62,100 nucleotides of DNA from JBHIET01 sp046760785 (lineage in GTDB: Bacteria > Chloroflexota > Anaerolineae > B4-G1), in contig JBHIET010000011.1 in NCBI GenBank assembly GCA_046760785.1, positions 1 through 62,100 of the forward strand, given 5' to 3'. Numbering within the stretch: the stretch's first letter is position 1; each line of letters opens with the position of its first letter. The position numbers and the translations under genes are program-made. The notes below the pieces were generated by a model that saw only the letters and a program-made list of their open reading frames with translations, was not told the DNA's origin and did not search any database. This document shows positions 9,701 through 16,656 of this stretch, piece by piece.

Positions 9701-10056
9701 ATGCGCTGCTGGCCCAGGAGGAGAACCGCAGGCGTGAGGTGATCCGCTTCCGGGTCAACCAAAAGGGGGAACGGATGCCACACACAGGCGACCCGGTGGT
9801 CAACAAAAAGGGCAAGCAGATCGGCCAGGTCACCAGTTGCTCCATTGATAGCGAGGGCTACTTGCTGGGACTGGCCATCGTCGAAAAGCGGTACAACGTC
9901 CCGGAAACTCCTATCGCCATCTTTACCCTGCACGGCCGGCCGCTGGAAGAGGCACTGCTCAAGGGGAGGAAGGTTGCGCTGCCCATCGAAGCGACGGTGC
10001 TGACGCGGTTCCCGGAGCGGGAAGGAGGACGGGCAAGAAGGGGAGCGGAGGATTAG
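6790..10056 (+). CDS. Fused serine hydroxymethyltransferase - aminomethyltransferase (SHMT-GcvT), copy 1
   Basis: A 1088-residue fusion. Residues 1 to about 460 are SHMT (ERQARKLILIPSES, YAEGYP, THKTICGPRG with PLP Lys273). Residues about 490-640 resemble a reduced GcvT/folate-binding half (FVQQVVTANVAEL, LDRHGELMDQV, GLADGYVLFD). Residues 678-1088 are a complete T-protein (KLVPFAGWEMPVW, GLFDVAHMG, IARTGYTGEEVGYEI, GLAARDSTRTEAGLPLYGHEL). SHMT interconverts serine and glycine with methylene-THF; T-protein makes or uses methylene-THF with aminomethylated H-protein. Joining them suggests sharing or channelling of methylene-THF. No gcvP, gcvH or lpd gene is in the window. ATG at 6790 has GGAAGGAG 9 bases upstream; an in-frame GTG at 6733 would lie inside the terminator stem. 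The linker near 8620-8680 contains repeat-like sequence. Confidence 0.93.
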   Translation: MKSVTPKHRSDFLLRADLEEVAPFVADLIHWEAERQARKLILIPSESYAPKAVLQALGSRFQNVYAEGYPPLRMTRDPEERLRDVDWQLAFYRRYADRRFYKGVDYVHFVECLAQQRCAEAFAHDSIHPEHIYVNVQALSGTAANLGVYWTLMEPGDTLMGLDLFQGGHLSHGSEFNISGQRYRVVSYGVDPRTERLDYDAIRDLALEHRPKVIVAGYTSYSWAPDWEAFRVIADEVGAYLVADIAHTAGMAATGVYPNPVGIAHVTTFTTHKTICGPRGAVILTTDEELAQQIDMAVFPGEQGGPHVNKFAAMAVAFRIAQTEQFRQLQHQIVANAKALADGLMKRGLRLAYGGTDTHLLLIDLKSIPSGERKGRPYPVWGEPAVRILDLVGIVANKNTIPGDTETALATGVRLGTPWVTQRGLDEADMDTLAGLIYDVVSHIKPFAYNGLIGTLPRGKIELDVLEEVRRGVAELAAKAGIDFEYEESGYPHYSIVPERPESKAVALRVTGWRARQFVQQVVTANVAELAPGESLTTYMLDRHGELMDQVTVVREEPDRWGRDVYLITPTPRNAVRVTSWLRGLADGYVLFDEEDMFRKVEGPVVVEEVEEQGHKGTGGQGDKESGVSAADLLSAQPGAFDLTKPYFVGQGYLKGFAPQADKEEWRWEEPEAELKRTPLYEMHKKMGAKLVPFAGWEMPVWYTSVSDEHRAVREAAGLFDVAHMGVFEVEGPHATAFLDTVCSNYVAWLEDGQSCYGYLLDPHANVIDDFMVYRRRADLYLLVVNAANEDKDWDWLNAVNERRVIIDRERPWVQVEAPAILRNLKDPASGEREKRDIALQGPASLPTLQALTDDLELKAALAHVRRTDLIERELAGMPLVIARTGYTGEEVGYEIMVHPDNAVRLWEAILEAGAPFGVKPAGLAARDSTRTEAGLPLYGHELAGPFDISPIEAGFPGYVKYHKPFFIGRDALLAQEENRRREVIRFRVNQKGERMPHTGDPVVNKKGKQIGQVTSCSIDSEGYLLGLAIVEKRYNVPETPIAIFTLHGRPLEEALLKGRKVALPIEATVLTRFPEREGGRARRGAED

Positions 10057-10101
10057 GAAATCGGTGATTTTGGATCCGAGATTACAGTCCGCTCCCGCCG
10101 G

Positions 10102-10130
10102 TTGACAATACATCCTTTTGGTAGTATCAT
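10102..10130 (+). promoter_or_regulatory. Promoter of the toxin-antitoxin pair
   Basis: TTGACA (10102-10107), a 17-base spacer and TATCAT (10125-10130) form a near-consensus promoter about 40 bases before the antitoxin start. Confidence 0.75.
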
Positions 10131-10171
10131 ATTGGTGTGAACTTGGAGATACTATCTAGGGAGGTGTGAGG

Positions 10172-10420
10172 ATGGCTGTCTACACGCGGCGGGTTCAAGC
10201 TGTGCTGAGCGAGGAGCAATATGAGATGCTCTTTCGTCTTTCGAAGGAACAAGGCAAATCTATGAGCGTGCTCATTCGCGAAGCGGTGGAAAAAGTGTAC
10301 TTGGAGCAGGTGTGCCGGGCGCAGCGGCAGGCAGCGCTTCAGCACCTCCTGTCGCTGGAGGCTCCCGTTGCCGATTGGGAACAAATGGAGGAGGAAATCA
10401 TCCAAGGAGCCACGGCATGA
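10172..10420 (+). CDS. Ribbon-helix-helix antitoxin of a type II toxin-antitoxin pair
   Basis: An 82-residue protein with a short N-terminal strand (TRRVQAVLSEEQYEML) and two helices (FRLSKEQGKSMSVLIREAVEKVYLE in shortened view), the CopG/RHH layout used for DNA binding. The C-terminal half is helical and acidic and probably wraps the toxin. ATG at 10172 follows GGGAGG by 7 bases; the GTG at 10166 is too close to that site. The stop overlaps the start of the PIN toxin gene (ATGA), the usual antitoxin-first order. It would repress the strong promoter at 10102. Family assignment is by pattern only. Confidence 0.75.
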   Translation: MAVYTRRVQAVLSEEQYEMLFRLSKEQGKSMSVLIREAVEKVYLEQVCRAQRQAALQHLLSLEAPVADWEQMEEEIIQGATA

Positions 10421-10863
10421 ACGACTCTGTTGCTTTGCTTGACGTGAATGTGCCGATGTATGCCGCGGGTCGTGCCCATCCTTATAAGGATGCATGTGTC
10501 TGGGTGATGACAGAAGTGGCCGAAGACCGGCTGGCTGTGGCCATTGATACCGAGAGCGTCCAGGAGATTCTGTACCGCTATGGAGAGCTGGGGCAATGGG
10601 AGATAGGTATAACGTTGGCGAACAGCCTGCTTGATCTGGTTCCCGTCGTCTACCCGGTGGGCCTGGACGATGTGCGTTTGAGTATTGATCTCTTTCGGCA
10701 GTATGCGCCCCAAGGTGTCAAAGCCCGTGATCTGATCCATGTGGCCGTGATGCAAAACCAAGGCCTGACCAGGATCATCTCCACAGACCGGCACTTTGAC
10801 CGGATCGAGGGAATTGTGCGTGCAGATCCCCAAGCCCTTTGGTCTCAGGCACAGCCCTCTTAG
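10417..10863 (+). CDS. PIN-domain ribonuclease toxin
   Basis: A 148-residue PIN-like nuclease. The acidic site is complete: Asp9 in LLDVN, Glu46/Glu50 in ESVQEIL, Asp105 in KARDLIHVA and Asp124 in STDRHFD. Such toxins cleave RNA with Mg2+ and are blocked by the antitoxin encoded just upstream. The start codon overlaps the antitoxin stop by four bases (ATGA) and AAGGAG lies 7 bases before it. The pair is self-contained and sits between metabolic genes, a typical position for a mobile or stabilising module. Confidence 0.85.
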   Translation: MNDSVALLDVNVPMYAAGRAHPYKDACVWVMTEVAEDRLAVAIDTESVQEILYRYGELGQWEIGITLANSLLDLVPVVYPVGLDDVRLSIDLFRQYAPQGVKARDLIHVAVMQNQGLTRIISTDRHFDRIEGIVRADPQALWSQAQPS

Positions 10864-10960
10864 AAGCACGGGTTCCATCAGCGCAAATGTCGAGGAAGGT
10901 TATGGTAGGGGCTTGGGCAAATAGTTCGCCCAGTTCCCACTTGAATCTACAGGAGAGCCA

Positions 10961-11941
10961 ATGAACGACAAACCAGCAGTTTACGTCACCCGCCGCATTC
11001 CCGAGGCGGGCCTGCGGATGGTGCGGGAAGCGTGCGATGCCCGCGTCTGGGAGGGGGAACTGCCGCCGCCGAAGGAGGTCATCCTGCGGGAGGTGGCGGA
11101 CTGTGATGGGCTGCTCTGCCTGGTGACCGACCCCATTGATGCAGAGGTCATCGCCGCCGGGGAGCGGCTGAGGGTGATCAGCCAGTTTGCCGTGGGGGTG
11201 GATAACGTTGACGTGGCAGTGGCCACAGCGCGGGGGATTCCCGTCGGGCACACGCCTGGTGTGCTGACCGACGCCACGGCCGACATGACCTTCACTCTGC
11301 TGATGGCCGCCGCCCGGCGGGTGTCTGAGGGAATCGAGTATGTGCGGGCCGGCAGGTGGCGCACGTGGAACCCGCTGGCCTTGCTGGGGGCCGAAGTCTG
11401 GGGGGCGACGTTGGGCATCGTGGGGCTGGGGCGCATCGGGACGGCGGTCGCCCGCCGCGCCCAGGGTTTTGCGATGGGGGTGTTCTATCACGACCCGGTT
11501 CGTAAGTCGGATCTGGAGGCGGAGCTGGGCGTGGAATACGCCGAGTTGGATGCGTTGCTGGCCCAGTCCGATTTTGTGACTCTCCACTGCCCACTGATCC
11601 CCGAAACTCGCCACCTCATCGGCGAGCAGGCGCTGAGACGGATGAAGCCTACGGCCATCCTCGTCAACGCCGCCCGTGGGCCGGTGGTGGATACCGACGC
11701 ACTGGTGCGGGCGCTGCGGGAGGGATGGATCGCGGCGGCGGCGCTGGATGTGACCGATCCGGAGCCTCTGTCCGCCGATCACCCGCTGGCCAATCTGCCC
11801 AACTGCACCGTCGTTCCCCATCTTGGCAGCGCAACCATCGCCGCTCGGGAGCGCATGGCGACCAGGGCGGCGGAGAACCTGTTGACGGGGCTACGGGGAG
11901 AGAGGCTGCCGTACTGTGTAAATCCGGAGGTGTATGAGTAG
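10961..11941 (+). CDS. Glyoxylate/hydroxypyruvate reductase, D-2-hydroxyacid dehydrogenase family
   Basis: A 326-residue dehydrogenase with the NAD(P) fingerprint GLGRIG (155-160) and the catalytic trio Arg239 (NAARGPVV), Glu268 (DPEP) and His287 (VPHLGSAT). The stretch GVLTDATADMTFTLLMAAAR matches glyoxylate reductases of the GyaR/GRHPR branch better than SerA. It would reduce glyoxylate to glycolate or hydroxypyruvate to glycerate. A GGAG site precedes ATG 10961. The surrounding glycine, serine and aminotransferase genes support a role in glyoxylate or hydroxypyruvate metabolism. Phosphoglycerate dehydrogenase is possible but less likely, as a separate SerA-like gene lies at 14234. Confidence 0.85.
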   Translation: MNDKPAVYVTRRIPEAGLRMVREACDARVWEGELPPPKEVILREVADCDGLLCLVTDPIDAEVIAAGERLRVISQFAVGVDNVDVAVATARGIPVGHTPGVLTDATADMTFTLLMAAARRVSEGIEYVRAGRWRTWNPLALLGAEVWGATLGIVGLGRIGTAVARRAQGFAMGVFYHDPVRKSDLEAELGVEYAELDALLAQSDFVTLHCPLIPETRHLIGEQALRRMKPTAILVNAARGPVVDTDALVRALREGWIAAAALDVTDPEPLSADHPLANLPNCTVVPHLGSATIAARERMATRAAENLLTGLRGERLPYCVNPEVYE

Positions 11942-11961
11942 AAAGGGACCCCGATTGTGCA

Positions 11962-12330
11962 ATGAGTCGCATCGTCGCTACCGAAAGCCCGGGTCAGGTC
12001 CGCCGTCAACATCGTCGCACCATCGCCGAGGCGCTGCGCCGTCTGGCTCAGAAATCACAGTTCGACGGCGAAGCCAAGGACCTGGCTGCCCTTATCGTCT
12101 TCTCCCTGCACGGCATCGCTGACACCGTTGAGCAGACCGTCGAGGCCTGGGAGAAGCGGGACTATTGGATGAAGGCCGAGCGCTTTCGCGAGGAGTGGCG
12201 CTGGCTGGAGCCGGCCGCCGACGAACTGAGCACGGTCATTTATGAGGGCAGGTGGAATCAGCTTCCGTCCGTCCTGGCCGGCTTGATGCTCCAACTTTGC
12301 CGACGTCAAGGTCAGGCAAATGACCCGTAA
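11962..12330 (+). CDS. Hypothetical protein, helical
   Basis: A 122-residue protein starting at ATG 11962, 20 bases after the reductase gene and in the same direction. It is predicted by eye to be all-helical and rich in Arg, Glu and Trp (WEKRDYWMKAERFREEWRWLE), with no signal peptide or membrane segment. I recognise no family. A GC-rich hairpin follows it, so it is probably the last gene of the transcript that begins with the reductase. Confidence 0.6.
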   Translation: MSRIVATESPGQVRRQHRRTIAEALRRLAQKSQFDGEAKDLAALIVFSLHGIADTVEQTVEAWEKRDYWMKAERFREEWRWLEPAADELSTVIYEGRWNQLPSVLAGLMLQLCRRQGQANDP

Positions 12331-12396
12331 ACCGACGCTGTGGCGGGGTGCGTACGAGAGGTTTATGCAGGAATAGTAAAGCATTGAAGCGTGAAA

Positions 12397-12428
12397 CAGC
12401 CCCGGCGATTCCTTCGCTGCCGGGGCTG
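12397..12428. terminator. Bidirectional hairpin between convergent genes
   Basis: Perfect 10-bp arms CAGCCCCGGC and GCCGGGGCTG with a 12-base loop lie between the convergent genes ending at 12330 and 12448. On the minus strand only three T follow, so termination strength is uncertain. Confidence 0.6.
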
Positions 12429-12447
12429 CTTCGCGTCTTGCACGGCG

Positions 12448-13764
12448 CTACAGTCGCTCTTCCGCGCCGATGGGCATCATCACCAACCCGCTGATGACTT
12501 TCGGGAAAAAGTCGGTAGATTTCTGAGGCATCTTTTCTCCGACAGCGGTGCAGGCCCGCACCTGTTCCATCCGCGTCGGGTTCATCACCAGCGAGAAGTT
12601 GGCCTTGCCCGCGTCCACTTCGTCGTAGCCCCTCTGCGGGTCGCGCAGGTACTCGATGTTCGTTTTGGCCTCGACGGCGGCCTTATCAATTCCCAGCACC
12701 CGCTCGATGAACAGCTCGTGCAGCACCGCAACGTCGAGCAAACGCCAGTCGGGGGAACGGTCCGGCAGCAGACTGGCGAGCACCGCTGGGTCCCGCAGTG
12801 TAAGCACGGCGTAAGAACCGTCGTAGAAGCCGAAGCGGGGATTGAAGGGTTCGGCTTCCGCCAGTGCCGCCTCCAGCGCTGCCCGGTCCGCCACCGGCGT
12901 CACCTCAAAGTATTCCTCTGCCTTTTCCAATGCTTCCGCCCCACTCATCCGCCCGTAGGAGTGGATGAGTCGATGGGTGGGGAGGATCACCAGGCCGGGG
13001 TCCTCCATACTCACCAGCGTCACCATACGGTAGTTGAAGCTGGCGTTGGGGGGAGCGTCGGGGTGTGCGGCCCGCATCTCGTCCCGGTAATTTAGAGCGG
13101 TCTCGTAGCGGTGGTGGCCATCGGCGATGATGAGGTTGCGCCGGGGCGCCATCTCCTCCACCACGGCTTGGATCACCTGCGGATCGGTCACCGGCCAGAA
13201 CTCCTGCACCACCTCGTGCTCGAACAAATCGCGCACCTCGATGGGCGGCTGCTTTTCGAGGGCCGGCTGCAGCACTTCGTTGATCCCGCCGCCGGGGTAG
13301 AGCATAAAGATGTGGCCAAAGTTGACCTGGGTAGCCCGCATCAGATTGAGCCGGTCCACCTTGGGGCCGGAGTGGGTGCGCTCGTGGGGCAGGACGACGC
13401 CCTCATCGAAACGGCTCAGTTCGAGCGCAGCGATCAGCCCCTGGCGGGTCTTTTGGCTGCCGTCGGGCAGGGTGGCAGTCTGGTGGAGGACGTAGAGGGC
13501 GGGGGATTGCTCTCGCACCAGGATGCCTTTTTGCAGCCAGGACTGATAGTAGTTGCGGGCGCGCGTGTAGACGTTGTTCTCTTCATTGTCGTTCGGCTCC
13601 TCTCTGCCCCTGATTATGCGCACGATGGTGTAAGGGCTCTGGTTGTAGTACTTGTCTTGTAGGCCATGCCGCACCCGGTCGTAGGGCTGGCTGATGACGC
13701 TGGAGAGGTCAGCAATCTTCTCCGGGTTGTAGCGTACACCTCGGAAAGCTCGGATGGTTGCCAT
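12448..13764 (-). CDS. DUF1015 family protein
   Basis: A 438-residue cytoplasmic protein of the DUF1015 family, recognised by its start (ATIRAFRGVRYNPEK), the central IADGHHRYETAL motif and the C-terminal KANFSLVMNPTRMEQV. Its biochemical role is not firmly established. In several thermophiles this family sits beside serA and a class V aminotransferase, and the same neighbours are found here on the same strand, which suggests a part in serine or phosphoserine metabolism. I chose ATG at 13764 because GGAGG lies 5 bases upstream; the in-frame GTG two codons earlier overlaps that site. Confidence 0.88.
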   Translation of the reverse strand: MATIRAFRGVRYNPEKIADLSSVISQPYDRVRHGLQDKYYNQSPYTIVRIIRGREEPNDNEENNVYTRARNYYQSWLQKGILVREQSPALYVLHQTATLPDGSQKTRQGLIAALELSRFDEGVVLPHERTHSGPKVDRLNLMRATQVNFGHIFMLYPGGGINEVLQPALEKQPPIEVRDLFEHEVVQEFWPVTDPQVIQAVVEEMAPRRNLIIADGHHRYETALNYRDEMRAAHPDAPPNASFNYRMVTLVSMEDPGLVILPTHRLIHSYGRMSGAEALEKAEEYFEVTPVADRAALEAALAEAEPFNPRFGFYDGSYAVLTLRDPAVLASLLPDRSPDWRLLDVAVLHELFIERVLGIDKAAVEAKTNIEYLRDPQRGYDEVDAGKANFSLVMNPTRMEQVRACTAVGEKMPQKSTDFFPKVISGLVMMPIGAEERL

Positions 13765-13779
13765 ATTCACCTCCTGCTC

Positions 13780-13983
13780 TTATTTGGCTCTCATCGCTCG
13801 ACCGCGCGATATCGTGTGCCGTTCCATATCCACAATGAGGCGAAAGTCCTGGAGAACGTGCGTCCCGACGACGGGCTCACACTCGGGCGGACCAATGACA
13901 ACGTTACCTGCGACCGTTTCCCCGCCAAAATCAAAGAGGCAGAAGCCATATTCCACCGCACGGCGGTTGCCCTTCGACTGTGC
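13780..13983 (-). pseudogene. C-terminal remnant of a retropepsin-like (clan AA) aspartic protease
   Basis: The minus strand encodes about 67 residues that look like the end of a bacterial retropepsin-like protein (EYGFCLFDFGG, then VVGTHVLQDFRLIVDM), ending at a TAA at 13780. Reading upstream, the frame meets a TGA exactly within a TTCGA/CTCAGG palindrome at 13970-13995, and a second copy lies at 14076. The N-terminal Asp-Thr-Gly half is not readable in one frame. The gene therefore seems disrupted by repeat insertions. The family call is by pattern and moderate. Confidence 0.4.
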
Positions 13984-13995
13984 TCAGGGCGAGCA
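13970..13995. repeat. Dispersed TTCGA/CTCAGG palindromic repeat (copy 2)
   Basis: CCCTTCGACTGTGCTCAGGG-type palindrome in the 13765-14233 gap, at the breakpoint of the aspartic protease remnant. Confidence 0.6.
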
Positions 13996-14075
13996 CCGCG
14001 TGCTATGTCTGCGAGGTCGCCCTCCGGCGACTGGACCAGTCTGCTGAGGCGGACTTGGCAGTAGTTGCCCGCGAT

Positions 14076-14099
14076 GCTTCGGCTACGCTCAGCACAGGC
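14076..14099. repeat. Dispersed TTCGA/CTCAGG palindromic repeat (copy 3)
   Basis: GCTTCGGCTACGCTCAGCAC-type variant of the same palindrome, about 100 bases from copy 2. Confidence 0.5.
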
Positions 14100-14233
14100 T
14101 TTCAGTCGCCGGGAAACCGAAGGTGCCATTGTCAAGTTACACCGTGGCACCATTATAGCCGCAAGCAGATAGGGCATCAAGGATCGGTGGAGTGCCTCTC
14201 CCGCCGCGCCCCACCCCATTTGCAATCTGGCGA

Positions 14234-15142
14234 TTAGCGATTCGCAAACCCAATCGCAATCCGCGCCACCTCCTCCCCCACCCGTGCCCGCGCCTCCGCC
14301 GTTCCCGCGCCGATGTGGGGAGAGCCAATCACCTGCGGCAGTTCCATTAGCCGCCGGCCGCGCTCCTCCTTCTCGTCCTCGTAGACATCCAGCGCCGCGC
14401 CAGCCACCTTGCCGCTGACGATAGCATCGTACAGGGCCGCCTCATCAACTACCCCCCCACGGCTGCAGTTGACGATACGCACCCCGTCCTTCATCTTGGC
14501 AAACGCTTCCGCGCTGATGAGGTAGTGGGTCTCCGGTGTGTGAGGGATGTGGAGAGAGATGAAGTCGGAACGGCGCAGCAGTTCGTCCAGTTGTACGCCA
14601 CTCACACACTGGAGGAATTTCTCGATGTAGGGATCAAAGCTCAACACCTCCATCCCCAGCGCGTCCGCTTTCTGCGCCACCAGCGTGCCGATGCGACCGC
14701 AACCGATGAGGCCCAGCGTCTTGCCTGCCAGTTCCGTGCCCTTGCTGAACGCTTTCTTCTCCCACTTGCCGCCCTTCATCGAGGCGGTGGCCTGAGGAAT
14801 CTGGCGCACCAGCGCCAAAAGGTAGCCGATGGTCAATTCGGCCACGGAGTTAGAGGACGCAGTGGGGGTGTTGTGCACCTCGATGCCCTTCGATTGGGCG
14901 TACTCCACGTCAATGTTGTCCAACCCAACGCCGCCCCGAATGATCAGTTTCAGATTGATCGCTTTGTCAATCAGGGGCTGGCGTACCTTCGTGCGGCTGC
15001 GGACGACCATAGCGTCGTACTCGGGGATGACTTTTTCCAGCTCCTCCGGTGCGATGTCGTCCCGCACGTCCACCTCAATCCCAGCCTTGCGCATCGCCTC
15101 GATTGCCGAGGGAGCCGTTGGGTCGCAAACCAGTAGTTTCAT
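14234..15142 (-). CDS. serA: D-3-phosphoglycerate dehydrogenase, short form (or hydroxypyruvate reductase)
   Basis: A 302-residue D-2-hydroxyacid dehydrogenase. Visible are TASSNSVAELTIGYLLALVR, the NAD fingerprint LIGCGRIG (145-152), and catalytic Arg228 (NCSRGG), Glu255 and His276 (SPHIGAG). It lacks the C-terminal ACT domain of longer SerA proteins, so no serine feedback site is seen. The reaction would be 3-phosphoglycerate to phosphohydroxypyruvate, or the analogous step on hydroxypyruvate. ATG at 15142 has AAGGAAGGA upstream. It follows the riboswitch-controlled aminotransferase gene by 78 bases on the same strand, so glycine probably controls both. Confidence 0.82.
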   Translation of the reverse strand: MKLLVCDPTAPSAIEAMRKAGIEVDVRDDIAPEELEKVIPEYDAMVVRSRTKVRQPLIDKAINLKLIIRGGVGLDNIDVEYAQSKGIEVHNTPTASSNSVAELTIGYLLALVRQIPQATASMKGGKWEKKAFSKGTELAGKTLGLIGCGRIGTLVAQKADALGMEVLSFDPYIEKFLQCVSGVQLDELLRRSDFISLHIPHTPETHYLISAEAFAKMKDGVRIVNCSRGGVVDEAALYDAIVSGKVAGAALDVYEDEKEERGRRLMELPQVIGSPHIGAGTAEARARVGEEVARIAIGFANR

Positions 15143-15159
15143 CGTTTCCTTCCTTTCAC

Positions 15160-15222
15160 GCAACGCGCAATACACACTACGTGTTGCGTGTTTCGTATTG
15201 CGTATTTTCGTATTGCGAAATT
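15160..15222. repeat. AT-richer short repeat cluster between aminotransferase and serA
   Basis: The intergenic stretch holds several copies of an ACGCAA / CGTATTGCG motif that can pair with each other (CACGCAAC with GTTGCGTG). It resembles a local intergenic repeat rather than a terminator. Confidence 0.4.
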
Positions 15223-16291
15223 ACGCGAGTCCGAGAATGTCCTCGATCTGCCCGGTGAGCCACTTGAGGTCGTCTAGCGTCAGGTCGCCCATGTGCGCGA
15301 TACGGAAGCACTTCTCCTTGAGGTCACCGTAGCCGTTGGAGATCATCGCGCCCCGCTTGCCCAACTCCTCGTTGAGCCCGGCGACGCTGATGCCCCGCGT
15401 GTTCTCGATGTTGGTCACGGTGGGCGAGAGGTATCGCTCGTCAGAGTAGAGGGCAAAATAACGGCGGGCCCAATCTTGGATGTAAGCCGCCATCTCCTTG
15501 TGCCGCTTCCAACGATTCTCCAGGCCATTAGCCAGAATATCGTCCATCTGCCTGTTGAGCGCCTGGATCAGGCTGACGGCCGGGGTAGCGGGGGTCTGGT
15601 GCTTCTCATACTTCTTGTCCATCTGCGCGTAGGCGAAGTAGTAGCCGGGGTTCTCCGTCTGCAACGCTCGCTCCCGCGCCCGGTCGCTCACCGCGCAGAC
15701 AGTCAGGCCTGGTGGAAGGGCAAAGCACTTCTGCACACCGGCCAGGCATACGTCCAGCCCCCAGGCATCGAACTCAATCTTGGCGCCAGCCATACAACTG
15801 ACCGCGTCTACCAGGATCAGCACGTCGGGATATTTCTCGCGGACGAGCTCGGCGATCTCTTTGACGGGATTCATCAGGCCGGTGGAGGTTTCGTTCATCA
15901 CGACTGTGAGCGCGTCGTAGTCCCCTTTGGAGAGTGCCTCATCCATCTGCTCGGGCGTGTTGGCCTGGCCCATCGGCACCTCCACTTTGTCACAGGGGAT
16001 GCCGTTGGCGACGGTGATCTGGTGCCAGCGCTTGGAGAAGGCCCCACAGATAGCGTTGAGCACGTGCTTGGTGGAGGCCTGGCGGACCGAGCCCTCCATC
16101 ACGCCGGTGGAGGAGGAGGCGTAGAGGTAAACCCGCTGCTTGGTGTAGAGGAGTTGCTGGAGTTTGGGGGTCACCTCCGCCTGCAGGTCGGCGTATTCCT
16201 TCGAGCGATGGCCAAGCATCGGCGCGGCCTGGGCCTGCAGGATTTCGTCCCGCACGTGGGTCGGCCCCGGAATGAAGAGTTTCTTGTACAT
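15221..16291 (-). CDS. Class V aminotransferase (serine/alanine-glyoxylate or serine-pyruvate type)
   Basis: A 356-residue PLP enzyme of the alanine/serine-glyoxylate aminotransferase family. It starts with FIPGPTHV and has LGHRSKEYADL, NETSTGLMNPV, the cofactor Asp in VDAVSCMAG and Schiff-base Lys188 in AGVQKCF. Such enzymes convert glyoxylate to glycine with serine or alanine as donor, and some relatives act on phosphoserine. AGGAGG precedes ATG 16291. It is the first gene after the minus-strand tandem glycine riboswitch, and serA follows, so glycine should switch on both. With SHMT and hydroxypyruvate reductase this makes a set resembling part of the serine cycle. Confidence 0.87.
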   Translation of the reverse strand: MYKKLFIPGPTHVRDEILQAQAAPMLGHRSKEYADLQAEVTPKLQQLLYTKQRVYLYASSSTGVMEGSVRQASTKHVLNAICGAFSKRWHQITVANGIPCDKVEVPMGQANTPEQMDEALSKGDYDALTVVMNETSTGLMNPVKEIAELVREKYPDVLILVDAVSCMAGAKIEFDAWGLDVCLAGVQKCFALPPGLTVCAVSDRARERALQTENPGYYFAYAQMDKKYEKHQTPATPAVSLIQALNRQMDDILANGLENRWKRHKEMAAYIQDWARRYFALYSDERYLSPTVTNIENTRGISVAGLNEELGKRGAMISNGYGDLKEKCFRIAHMGDLTLDDLKWLTGQIEDILGLA

Positions 16292-16324
16292 TGTTAACCT
16301 CCTGCTAAATGTGATATGCCGGGC

Positions 16325-16362
16325 AAAACAAAGGACGCACAGACAATATCGGCTGTGTGTCC
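16325..16362 (-). terminator. Intrinsic terminator of the second glycine riboswitch
   Basis: On the minus strand GGACACACAG (16362-16353) pairs with CTGTGCGTCC (16342-16333) with one mismatch, followed by TTTGTTTT. It lies directly after the second aptamer and before the aminotransferase start, matching the layout of the first riboswitch. Confidence 0.82.
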
Positions 16363-16550
16363 TCTGTCTACCAACCTGAGAGATTCCCCCCGATCAACCA
16401 CCGGGTCTTGCCCCTTCGGTGTCCTAAAGACTCTCCAGAGGTGCCGAGGTGCGTGGTCCTGCGACCTGAGAGTTTCACCGGCGCAATCAGCCCTTCGCAC
16501 CGGCTTGCCCCTTCGGTGTCCGCACTCGAGCGGTCTCTCCCCCACACCCC
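16363..16550 (-). ncRNA. Tandem glycine riboswitch upstream of aminotransferase and serA
   Basis: Read on the minus strand, the segment shows GGGGGAGAGACC, ACACCGAAGGGGCAAGC and GTGAAACTCTCAGG for aptamer 1, then a short linker, GACACCGAAGGGGCAAG and AATCTCTCAGG for aptamer 2. Order and spacing match the riboswitch at 6525. The controlled genes are a class V aminotransferase and SerA, not glycine cleavage genes, which is a less common target. Confidence 0.92.
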
Positions 16551-16577
16551 ATAGCGGAATGATGTGATTTGTTTTTT

Positions 16578-16606
16578 ATTCTACACTACGACTGGGCAAA
16601 TGTCAA
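16578..16606 (-). promoter_or_regulatory. Promoter for the riboswitch-aminotransferase-serA transcript
   Basis: On the minus strand TTGACA (16606-16601), 17 bases, TAGAAT (16583-16578). Transcription would start near 16571, about 20 bases before the first aptamer. Confidence 0.8.
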
Positions 16607-16610
16607 CACC

Positions 16611-16638
16611 TTGACACGCGGGCGCAGGTGAGTACAAT
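16611..16638 (+). promoter_or_regulatory. Divergent promoter for the second SHMT-GcvT gene
   Basis: TTGACA (16611-16616), 16 bases, TACAAT (16633-16638). The transcript would start near 16645, leaving a leader of only about 12 bases that holds GGAGG (16648-16652). This side has no riboswitch. Confidence 0.78.
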
Positions 16639-16656
16639 TACCAGGCTGGAGGCGAC

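Noticed and set aside
7840..10113. Long open frame on the minus strand opposite SHMT-GcvT copy 1
   Set aside because: It mirrors the codon pattern of the real gene in GC-rich DNA, has no domain signature, and crosses the gene end.
10961..11941. A second SerA
   Set aside because: The substrate-loop pattern fits glyoxylate/hydroxypyruvate reductase better, though overlap in activity cannot be excluded.
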